The translations under genes and the position numbers were made by a program. A stretch of 64,000 nucleotides of DNA from Musa acuminata AAA Group (Eukaryota > Streptophyta > Magnoliopsida > Zingiberales > Musaceae), in NCBI RefSeq assembly GCF_036884655.1, contig NC_088338.1, positions 2,101,001 through 2,165,000 of the forward strand. The letters are read 5' to 3'. Below are positions 23,934-35,400 of this stretch, one piece after another. Each line of letters starts with the position of its first letter. Positions within the stretch are counted from its first letter, which is position 1. The notes beneath the pieces were generated by a model. It saw only the letters and a program-made list of their open reading frames with translations, made no database searches and had not been told where the DNA came from.

Positions 23934-25497
23934 CAGTTGGATCATACAAATACTGCCTATTGATTAGCATACTGCCAATTATTTTTCCTCCTCCTATGGA
24001 ATAGTTTATTCGATTTCCAAGATTTTAAACTCAAATCTGATAATGGTCAAAAGAAGCATTTAACTTTTCAATTTCAGCAGAATGCTTAGCATGTGTGACT
24101 GCAGAGTAAAGATGTAGGACAGTGAGATATGAGCATATAGGATCTATCAAGCAGCATTGTGTTGGACCAGAATGGTTACTTTCTAAAGCATTGGAAATGG
24201 CAAAGTGCAAAAAAGAGAGACATCCACTTTGATAGAACATGGACTCTGGAAAGTACTTATCCTAAGGGACACTTTACAACATGGCTGACAGGTTTATTAC
24301 TTCCACAAAGATCACAACTAGAAGCATTAAGGAAGTTATCTGGGACCTTCAAGACACAGACAAGGAACAGAATCTGAGACTTCCTTTTACATTTGTCACC
24401 AGTTGTGTGTAGGTTCAGATCAAAAAAATTCAGTGAGGCCAAGTTGAAGAAACTGTGAACCCTGTTGCTTGATGCCTTCCAAATTCAACTTAGTGGACCA
24501 GAAAAAATGCACATCCAAGTTAGAGTGCCTTGAGGGAAAATTGCAAAGGATGCAGTTTAAGATTTTGTGATCTCTAGGAGAAGGGTGGAAGCCACTGCTG
24601 GTACTCAAGTTCCTGGGGTTCAAATCCAAAAGACTTTATGAATCCTGGTCAGACTGTCAGATGAGTAAATCTGCAGGGTATAACCTTAGCAATAGAACAA
24701 AAAGAAATAATTCTTTCTAGGTGGTGGGCTGCATGATGTGGATGGGGGAAAAAGGAAAAAAACTCATCTTCTTCATACTGCAGAGATCTACTACTGATCC
24801 TGAGCCTTCTTTATTCCTTTGTTGCTTTAAGCTGTTGCAGAGCAGTAACTATTTTGGCAGCTTTTTGTTACCCCCAACCTACAGCACTTGCAAAGAGTGA
24901 GTGTGGGAGCTGAATGGGTTGGTCTATATATATATCAAGGCCTGCAATCCTTTTCTGTGGATTTTATAGCCTCCTTGATTTAGCTAAAGCATTTTCTTTA
25001 AGAAAATATGATGAGAGATAGAGAGACCTAAAAAGATAAATATGGATTCAGATGCTTTTAATTTAACTAGGGATATTAATGTTATTCAGAGTCTTAAATA
25101 ACAATCAAATAAAAGATGATGAATACATTCTTGACAATCAAGTGACATTCAAATAACAATCAAAGAAATGAAAAGAAACTCATCTCAAAGAATCTTTCAT
25201 TCTCACCAACCATCTAATAAGGAATGTAATAGGCCTCATGATTAATAAACAAGATGTGCTCGATTTTGAGCAGAGTTTCCTGTGAGGATCAGTTCCAACT
25301 ATACGCATCAAACTGGATGATCTCACTACACAAAGAATGTAAGCTATAAAATTAAAGGGACAAAGCTTGCACAAAAACCATAAGAAAATTATGGACTAGA
25401 TTTCAGGTTTCCTGTCCTTTTCATTTGCTTTCAGCGAATGCTATGTATACAATCAAAACTATGCTGAGTAAGACTGCACTACCACATAACTGGTAAC
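23934..25497. other. Intergenic DNA between polygalacturonase and prolyl hydroxylase
   Basis: Polygalacturonase promoter, then sequence without recognisable exons. The last few hundred bases next to the prolyl hydroxylase stop are its 3' flank. Confidence 0.5.
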
Positions 25498-28400
25498 CTA
25501 CAAAGAGCATACATTGCAGCTCTTTCTACAAAATCCAAGTGAATCCTTGGATCCTACCATATAGAGAGGATTCTTTGCACATTCTCCTGCTGCAGCCCAC
25601 TGTGGGCAAAGAACATTCTCATCTTCACATGCGTCGCTTGACCTGTTTTTCTCTGGTTTGTCGAAAGACCTCACATGAATCCATTTTGTTGCAGACCACT
25701 TCTCGCCTTCTATAACAGGGCAGCTTCCATGCAAGCTTTTAGGATCTGTTGTTGCATCAAGGTGGAGACTAAAGAAGAGCAAGGCGTCACCTTTTTCAGG
25801 TTTTACTGCACAGACAACCAAACTAAGGGAAGACTGAAATGTTCATAAATGATAGATATTGCTTCTGTGTTCAGAAACAAATACATATGATGTGTAACCA
25901 GAATTCTTTTAAACAATTTAACAGTTAAAGTTTAGGAAGTTAACAGAACCAAACAAAAAAGGTTAAATATCCAGACCACTTTATGCTTAATCGTGAAACT
26001 AGGCACAGAAACCACTGGATACAATCCAAAGCAAGTCAAATCATGAAGCAGCATTTATCTTTAGATAGTCATGATTTCATGAAATACAAATGCAATGATT
26101 TGGGAAATTTTCTATCTATATTCTATTAGGAACTTGAATCAAGGTCTACATGAAGTGCAAAAATGATATGAATCAACAGTGGTGTAATGTGTGATACCTG
26201 CATAACCATTTTTTGCACAATCTGACCAGGTATCATTCTTCAACTGAGATAACTTACCCTGAAAATGATGATGAATGTAGACATAAGAGAGATCTTCTGC
26301 AATGTGGCTATTAGTGAAATTGTTACCTCTGAGTTGGGAAAGATGGTCTCCCCACCCTTCTGAACATTGGATAAGTACATCAATACAGTGGCAACTCGAT
26401 GACCGCCGAGTTGTTGATTGGTTTGGTCATGAAAATAATCAAAATGTGGCTCATATTTTTCCCCAAGTTCATAGTGCAGTATTTGCATGGACTCGCCATT
26501 CTCTAGTAAAAGGATGAACATAGGGTCATCACACAAACGATAAGATAAAATATGAATCTTTACTACTAATTTAAGGAAGATCTGTAACCTTCTGGAAGGA
26601 AGGTCCAAGCAGCAATCCTCTTCTCAATTCTTGCAATGACTTCATCCTACAAGGAGACGATAAAGTGCATAAGATTTTGGTGTCTAGACAATATTTTGGA
26701 TGCAACTACCATGGTCATAACAAAGGAATAAACCAGTTGGATGATCAATCCAATGCAAAAATGTTTTGCTGCAAGGAACAATAAGAAAATTCTGTGCATT
26801 ACAGTTATGCTATAGCTCATTACAAACATAAATATCTGATCTAACAATCTAAGATACCTTGCATACTTTAATCTGTCATACTCTTATGTCTAGGTAGAAA
26901 AGAAACAGAAATGTAAACATATACCATGGAATTCACTAATATTCTGAAAAACCCTCACAAGACCATGAGCAGAATAATATTTTATCATGCTTCTAACATA
27001 ATCTGAAAAACTTGGAAAGAGAACAACAATTTGTTGAAATATCTAAGCTTGATGATTCAATGCTGAATCATATTAAACAATCATAGGTGTGAAATAACTT
27101 AAAATAATTACCCAAGACAAGAAACTTTTTCATAGTACAAGCAGAGATGCAGGCATGCCACTTAATGTGGTTCATGGAACAGTGAAGGTAGGATTAGTCA
27201 ATTTGTGGTTTTTGGAACAGTTTCTGGGGTTAGAGGGATCTACTGGTAGCTACACCTTAAATTTCTGTCAAAGTCACATACTCTCTATCTTCCCTCCAGC
27301 TATCCATAGCACAACATTTTATGCTCTCTATCCGTCACCTGGATGACTATTCTTCACGACATGCTATCATTTATTTCTGACAGAAAAGGCTGCAATGGAG
27401 ATTAAAATACATTATAGACATTATAGGAGGTCACTATAAAAAGAAAGGAAAGGTCAAATTGTAGAGGAAGGATCCAACCAAGCAATAAGCCATCCTACGT
27501 TATGACAACAACTAGGATTCTCCAGTTTGTTTCTAAATCCTTCATATCAACGAATAGAAGGAAAGAAGTTTAAAAACTTACATGAATATCCCATGGTGAG
27601 CAGAGTGAAAACTGTGTAACTGTATATCAGGGACAAGTCAATACAACCTGTGTAAAACCAAATATGGTGCTTTCTTTTTATTTCTTCGTTTTCCAAACTT
27701 CAAACTGTATGAATATCTCATCAATCTTTCTAGCTTGTTCCCGATTTTGGGGGCAAAATCAAGCTTGGTCCGGGGCCTCGGGTTTTCTGTCATATTGTTC
27801 ACTATCCAGTAATTTCAAGTTTTCACTACTTGAACCCAAAAGTTTCATTGTATAACAAACTGCAAAGATTGTCACTTTTCCAGGCTTGTTCCCAAATTTT
27901 GGAAAAAAAAAATAATGGGTCCTTGTGTTCACTATTGAATAATTTCAATTTTTTACTATTTGCTATACAATGAAATTTTTGGGCTCAAAGACCTGTTCAG
28001 TGCTAGCCCATGCAAAATCATATATGTTCATTCTTTCTTTATATTTTTATGTTTTCCAGATTAAAGCACATCTACATTCCATCACTCTCTTTGGCTTGTT
28101 TCAAGGATAAAAACACAGAATTCCCAAATTTGGGGCCCTTGTTATCTTTTAAACTAATGACTTCTTATTCAGTAACTTCAAGTTTGTACAACTTTTGTTA
28201 TCTAATGAAGATTTTGACTTCTCATCACATTGTTTTTCCAGCATTACAAAAAGAACAAAATCCAGCTCATATAAAAAAAATGAATATTATATATATACAT
28301 ATATATGTATGTGTATATATGTATATGTATATATATGTATATGTGTATATATGTATATATATATATATATATATAGACATATATATATATATATATAGAC

Positions 28401-30133
28401 ATATATATATATATATATAGACATATATATATATACACACATATATATGTATATATATATATATTAGAAAAAGGAACTGCAACATAAAAAAGAAAAAAGA
28501 AACTCATGCACTAGTATGCAAAGGAACCCAATAAGGGCTTTCCTTCTCCTACCAACATCAGGTAAATTGAAATATAGGAAGTCAGACCATGTCTTTTGGG
28601 TCAAAGTAATTAGTATTTTTTTCCTAAACAGAAAAAGTCTTTGAAAATAGAAAATTTTAAATATAACCAAAATTGTATGTTTGTTTTCCCTAGCACTTCA
28701 CATTTACAGTACAAAATTTGGAAGAATTTGAAATGCATTTCTAGAAAGGAGATGCCATCATCTTTTGATTTGTATTATCATGATGCTGATAACATTCCAG
28801 ACAATGTTTTAAGATCAGACAAAAATTTAACCATGTGGACACTAATTAGTCAATCATCAGCTGTGCCCACTTTTTTTATCTCACATTTCTAGGTTCTTTT
28901 TTCACAGAATCAGTTCCTTTTTTCAGAATTAAATTACATATTCAGAAAATCTCAGACAGTGGAAGGAAATGAAAATAAGAAGCATCCTCACCTTAAAATC
29001 AATTCATGAATCAACTTTATTGTCATCTTCAACCATTGTAAATGTATTATATAAGTACTTTATAAAGGCGTATGAAACAGAAAACAAAGAGAAATGGAGA
29101 AAAGATGGAGAAGTGACTAATAAGGAGACATCATATATGGAATCCACTACTAAAGAACATTTTTACCCACTTCCAAACATTATATTTCTAATTCTAAGAG
29201 AACTCCCAAGTTACAAAGTCTCTAGGTCTCCAGGACATCATTGACTTAACTACAATTTCAGCAGACCTGAAGTTCCATCAAATAGAAAATTGACATTAAA
29301 TAAGACGCGCCATCAAAAAGTACCTAAAAAAAAAACTGAGAGACACAATACTAAGATAACTTGAGAAATGAAAAGCCTCCTGCTACTATTTTCAGTCCAA
29401 CGATTCCAAATGGTCACCTCAATAGGAACTCCTTAATGAGAACTAGGATGACCAAATTGTTAAGTGATTATCATGTCAATACTCAATAGAGTTTTCAAAC
29501 AACCAAAGACAAATGGTTGTTCCAAAATTTGATAACTCATCACCTGTAGCGCTTCAGGTGAGAATAAGGACGGTTATGCTTGAAATCGACCAGAAAATTC
29601 ACGCATCAAAGGAGCTCTTTTTAAAGAAAGAAGAGGACTAGAAAGGCCAGAAACATGGAATCATCACCTGGCGCTTCTCAAGGAACATTCCAGAGCTCGT
29701 CCTAACCTCGCTCATCACACTCTTACCCGATTCATTATCCGCAACCATGGATTTCTCCAGCTTATCCTTTGCCTGGTTCCACGCACGTCATTAAATTACA
29801 AACGTGGCCACGGCAACCAAAATGAAGAGAGATCAAGAGATTCTAACCAGCGTCATAAGGTGATCGCATTCGTCATAGGAAAGGAACCGCTTGTACAGGA
29901 AAGCCCTACCAACCAAAAGCCGCCAAAGTAAAGATCGAGGCCATAAGATGGAAGCACAAGAAGGGAACACCCGAGATTCCTCACCTGGGGCGCCACGAGA
30001 GCTGGGTGACCCGAGTGGGATCGAAGAAGTCGGAGTCCGCTCGGCCCAACGACGATCCAACAAGAAGAAGGGCTGCGAAGAAGGGGAAGAGGACGGGTCG
30101 AAGAAGATCGTACGAACAACAGTAGATTCCCAT
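25498..30133 (-). CDS. Prolyl 4-hydroxylase with C-terminal ShK-like domain
   Basis: Exons in order of translation: 30133-29985, 29905-29848, 29772-29668, 26646-26589, 26502-26327, 26258-26198 and 25805-25498. All phases close to 304 aa. It is an Fe(II)/2-oxoglutarate oxygenase of the ER-Golgi that hydroxylates proline in extensins and arabinogalactan proteins. An N-terminal anchor lies at about residues 11-30. Iron ligands are His143 and Asp145 (HFDYFHD) and His228 (SLHGSCPV); Lys238 ([10 protein letters not shown]) binds 2-oxoglutarate. Residues 262-302 form a six-cysteine ShK-type domain (CEDENVLC to CRKSCNVC), found in a subset of plant P4Hs. Intron 3 is about 3.0 kb and contains a long alternating AT tract. 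The divergent partner is the Alba gene. Confidence 0.94.
28287..28464. repeat. Long alternating AT/GTAT microsatellite in prolyl hydroxylase intron 3
   Basis: About 180 bp of TATATA with interspersed TATGTG, TATGTATA and a three-fold repeated ATATATAGACATATATAT unit. It is self-complementary, so both strands give open frames of alternating Ile-Tyr with no coding meaning. Confidence 0.9.
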
Positions 30134-31138
30134 CGCAGCGGAGGATGGATGCGGATCGGCGAAGAATGCTGCTCCGAGAGAGAGCGGAGAGGAAGAGAAA
30201 GGGGAGATGCTCTTCGCCGATCGACCCGTGACGCCTTCCTTTCTCGAGAAGGCTGAGATGATAATAATAATAATTATTATTATTATTACGGTTAGTATTA
30301 TTATTATTATTGGAAAGAGAAGAGAAAACTTGGCATTAGCTGTCGGTTGGGATTTAATAATAATAATTATTATTATTATTCCGTCTTCGGTCAATTTACG
30401 CGCTCGTATACCCTCCGGAGATTGCAAGGACGGTGACTCACCAGAAAGGCGTGGGGTCGCCGAAATGAGCATTTTTTGTCGGTCAAAATCGCGTCGAACG
30501 AAGGTGTTGGGTAAACGTCTCATAAAATTAGAATTATAATTGTAGATGTTTAAACCTATTTGAACCGAACTATTAAGGATTGATCGTCTTATTTTTATTC
30601 GATTCAATTAAAATAAAATAGTCTATATATTTTGATCAATGTAATCGAATCAATTCAAGATTGATTAATTTGGTTTGTTAATTAATTTATAATTTTGAAA
30701 AATTTTAAAAATATTTTTTAAAATAAATCGATTTAATTGAATTGAATTGAATCGAAATTTTGGTTAAATAGAAATTAAACTTATGTTATTTATAAAATTA
30801 AATATTTTATATTGATTTAATTAATCGATTTAAATTGGTTAAAGTTTTAAGATAATAAATTCAACCAAAATAATAAATGAATTGGTCCACTTCAAATTAT
30901 GTTTAATTTCATTAAAATTATATATCGATTCGATTTGAAACCTCTAATTATAATTAAGGAGTTTTATAATTTAGATATTTATCCTTTATATATATATATA
31001 TATATATATTTATTTATATATATATTGGTATTCTTGGACCTGAGAATCATCCTTCGCCGTCGTCTCGACTCAAAACCCTAACCCTATCGGTCTGTTTGTC
31101 ATCGCTTCCCTTCGTCGCGGAGGAGCGGCTCGTCAACC
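30134..31138. promoter_or_regulatory. Divergent intergenic region of the prolyl hydroxylase and Alba genes
   Basis: About 1 kb separates two start codons on opposite strands. It holds paired (AAT)n-(ATT)n palindromes at 30258-30314 and 30354-30380 on the prolyl hydroxylase side. An AT-rich middle and an (AT)n run (about 30991-31026) follow. A telo-box lies just upstream of the Alba leader. A shared or bidirectional promoter is possible but not shown. Confidence 0.5.
31073..31086 (+). promoter_or_regulatory. Telo-box (AAACCCTAACCCTA) near the Alba transcription start
   Basis: The motif is exact and lies 53 bp before the ATG. Telo-boxes close to the start site are common in plant genes for translation and RNA-related proteins expressed in dividing cells. 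That link is established knowledge; its activity here is inferred. Confidence 0.65.
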
Positions 31139-32443
31139 ATGGATAGGTACCAGAAGGTGGAGAAGCCACGGCCGGAATCGGTCATCAAAGAGAACGAGAT
31201 CCGAATCACCAGCCAGGGCGTCGTCCGCAACTATGTCAGCTACGCGACTAGCCTCCTCCAGGTATGGATCCCTCTTTCTCGCTGGCTTTTATCATTCTTT
31301 GGTGTGAGCTCTCCGATTTCACACGGTTGCCGATTCTATTTTCTGACATTGCTTGAGATCAATGGCTTATTAGCGGTGTCCTTTCTTTTAATTTGTAGGA
31401 TTGGTAGGTTTTTCTTAAGATGTTTTCTTAAAGGGTGTAGGTTAGAGATACCTAAGTTTCTAATATGCATCGAGGAAAGCTGAAATCTTGAGAACCATTT
31501 GATAATGCCTGATGATTTTGTTGTTCATATTCTGAGGCTGAGAACTTGATGGGTTTTCTTTAACCTTGTAACTACTGGTGGTGATCGAAGTACATGTACA
31601 CAATTGACTCTTTTTAAAAGAAAATGTATATGTAATTTATGGTGAAGCTGTTGTCAGAGGGTGCTTCTTTACATGATTCTGTTAGTTTACGGCCTCTGTT
31701 CTTTCACCTTTAAAACTTACTTGTGTGTGCCATGAGTAGATCATACGGATAGACTCAGCAAATCTGTCATTGTTTCTTTCAGAAGCATGAAATAAGTTGT
31801 TTTATGAGATTGGTTACTTTGACTATCTAGCACAGGGATCTAACTTGCAGTCTATACTTTCAGCTTTAACTTGGATACTTGCAACCATATTCTTTAACTA
31901 TCTTCTTGTTACTTATAATAAGATTCTATCAGATAATCTATTTAGTTGGTGATGTTTATCTGATTACAATGGCATCATTACTTTAGGAAAATCATAGTAA
32001 AAGTTGGCCATTGATCTAGTTTTTATCAACCATTTAGCTCTCTCCAGTGCATCCGTTTCTGGAGAGTGGTTGGTGAGGTACATGCTATAGGCATGTCTCT
32101 TGCTGTTGTTGTGTGCATCGTTTATGCATGATTGTGGGAACCTCCCTAGATCTAGAGATGACTATTGGAAGAAAATAAAAACTCCATGCACCTATTGTTA
32201 GTCATGTTGTTGTTGTAGGTTGATCGTTCACATAGGTCAGCGGATGACAGACATTTGGGGTATTGTCTTCCCTTGTCATTGCTCAGCACTTGTTCTCTGG
32301 AAAGAAGCTTTGGGGCTCAAGATGGAAGAGGCTGGGCTTGGTTTGAGAAAATTGATAAATGAAGGCCATGTGATAAAGCTATTCCTTTTCCATTCTTTTG
32401 CAATCTTTTTCTCCTTGTACAAAAGAAAAGAAAGAATCAACTG

Positions 32444-32484
<41 letters not shown>

Positions 32485-35400
32485 GAGACTGGTTTGGGTT
32501 GTAACTTAAATTTTTGGTGTGTAGCATCTAATTTGTTTGTGTTTATTCAGTATGCCTCGAGCTTCACTCATATGCTTAGTCTATATGAGTTTGAATATTT
32601 TAACCTTTCTATTCATTCATGCATATGTCTTATGTATATGCAGTATCAGTATCAGTATTATTATGAATTCTTTTTTTATTTGGTATTAATCAGTATAGTG
32701 CTAAACTCAAAGTTGAGAAGTATTTGCCAAAGTTAGCCAAATATTATGAGTAACTGACCTGATAATATATTAGTCCCTTTGAGCTAGTGCCAATTTCAGC
32801 CTAGTAAATAAAGCCGAGTAATGTCAGGCCTTGAAAATTGAAGCCAAAGGCTGCTAAAAAAATTAGAAACTTGTGCCTTTTTTGTTGCACTTTAAGCTCA
32901 TTCAACCTAGGAACAATATTAAACTTTTCTTTAGACATGCTAGAGAAAATCTCAGCCGCAAGTTCTATAAAGGAAAATTTTATTACTTTATTGACTTAAA
33001 TTAGCAAGAGGGCCTAGAATACTATCCCATATGTAAAAAAGTGTATTTGCTTAATTATCTAATTCAGATTCTCACTCTTAATTTCTCTGTTTCGATTGCT
33101 TGGAAGTTTAATAAATAATCTGATTGTGAAAACTATTTTTTTTAATGGTGGCTCACTAAGTAATATATTTTTTATTTTTTATAAATCAAGTTTTTTAATG
33201 GATGCTGTGGTGTAGTGGTTATCCATTAGCCCTACACAGTAAAGATCCCTAGTGTGGTTTTGTTTCAGGCTATTAGGCAGCGTCAATTTCTTTTTGGAAG
33301 AATAGATCCATGTAACTAACCTGAAACAGTTGGGACATTATGGCTTGATGTTGTTGTTGTGCTCATGATTCACTGTTCTAAGTTTGAGCATACTGGGGCA
33401 ATTTTACATTGTTGTGACAGATATGCCACTGACTTGTTATTTGATAGATACTTGATGCACTCAAAAAATTGTGAAGATGTGCTAAACCTTGATGATGACT
33501 CTTGTTGTCATGTAGTGGATTAATTTAATGAGGGCAATAAGATCTTGAATTACTTTTGATTTTCTTTTATAGTGGTCTTGACCAGTGATTTAAAAAGCGC
33601 TTTTGGCGCCAAGGTCCAAAAACGCCCGAGGCGCTAGGCGCTCGCCCGAGCGAAGCGAGGCGCTAAAATATAAAAATATATAATATAATTAATAAATATA
33701 ATTATTTAAAATTTTAAATAAAAATATGCTATTAAATTAAGAAAATCTAAGATACAAAATCACAATGTCACATTAACAAGAAGTTTCAAAATTCAAAACA
33801 TTAAAATTTTACATCAAAGTCATTCATCATAATCAATATTATCGTCATTTTCACACAAATCATCTTCATTGAATTCGTCTTCTTCCTCTTGTTCTTCGAT
33901 TCCTTCCTCTTCATCAAGATATGTTTCATTCTCTATGTCTTCAACAATAGCAGGAGCCGAGCTTGATGCTTTTGCACTCATTTTTCTCTTTTGACATCTG
34001 TCTTGTATATGTTTGTAATTCTCCAGCACCTGAAGCTCTTGCCACATCTTCCTACGTCAATCTATCATCTTTAAATACAAGCTCGTCTTCAGCATCTTGC
34101 AAGTTAGCACCCATTTCTCCTACTAACCACTCATTTGAATCATCAATATCTTGCAATGAGATTGAATCAAATATATTTTTCAAATCATGACGAGTCTTCA
34201 AAGCTTGATTATACTTTATGTAAACAAGATCGTGCAATCGTTGATGTTCTAACCGATTTCTTCTCTTCGAGTGAATCTGTCATGTCATATAATTTAAAAA
34301 TATATTAATACATATATCTAAATAAATAAATTAATTAAAATAAAAATATTTAGTAATACTTACATGCTCAAAGACACTCCAGTTTCGCTCACAACCCGAA
34401 GCACTACATGTCAAACTAAGTACTTTGATAGTAAATTTCTGTAAGTTCGGGGTGGAATTTCCAAATAGACTCCACCATTCATCTGCAAAATTTATGTTAT
34501 TATTAGCAATAACATAGTAACATAATATATATGAAATTAATTATATCAAATTATTAATACCTGGAGAGGTAGTTGTCCTGGATCGAACGACAATTGGAAT
34601 TTCAAAAAGACCTTCAGCATTTTTATATAAAGATAATTCATGAATAATCTTATCTTGAACCTCAATGCTAGGAACTAATCTTGCAACACACTGATATAAC
34701 CCACCCAAAACTTCTGCATCAAATCCAACAGATTTAATCTTATAAAAGAATTCAGGGTTCAAATAATATCCTGCTGCATGTAAGGGACGATGAAGTTGAC
34801 AATTCCATCTTTCGTCAATGATTGTAAAAATTTTCTCATATTTTTCTTCATTTTCATTAAAAGATCTTTTAATCGTCTCATTTGCTCTATCCATAGCCTC
34901 ATAAATATATCCCATTGCAGGCTTATTTTCATTATCCACCAACCGAAGGACTCGAACAAGAGGGCCCATTACCTTTAATATATAAACTACGTGATTCCAA
35001 AAGATGGCATTAAGATGATATCAGCAGCCCTCTTGCCTTTTGCTTCTTTTGCCCATTTGCTTGTCACCCATTTCTCAGAGGTAAACATATTTCTCAGAGT
35101 ATGTTTTTGACGATGCACGCTCTGTAATGTCAAGAATGAAGTAGCAAATCGAGTAACACCATGTCTCACTAATTCTTTATTCCCTGTAAATTCTCTCATC
35201 ATATTCAAAGCCCCAATGTGATTATAAAGAAATCCAACAACAAAAATTGCCCTTTCTAAGGTTTTCTTGATTTCTAAGATCTTTCCAATATCTTCCAATA
35301 TTAAATCAATACAATGTGCTGCACATGGAGTCAAATACAAGTGTTGTCTTTTTGATTCAAGCAATTTACCTGAGACAAACGATAACAAAAATGATAAGAC

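Noticed and set aside
28010..28507. Open frames on both strands with long Ile-Tyr runs
   Set aside because: They are the translation of an alternating AT microsatellite within an intron.
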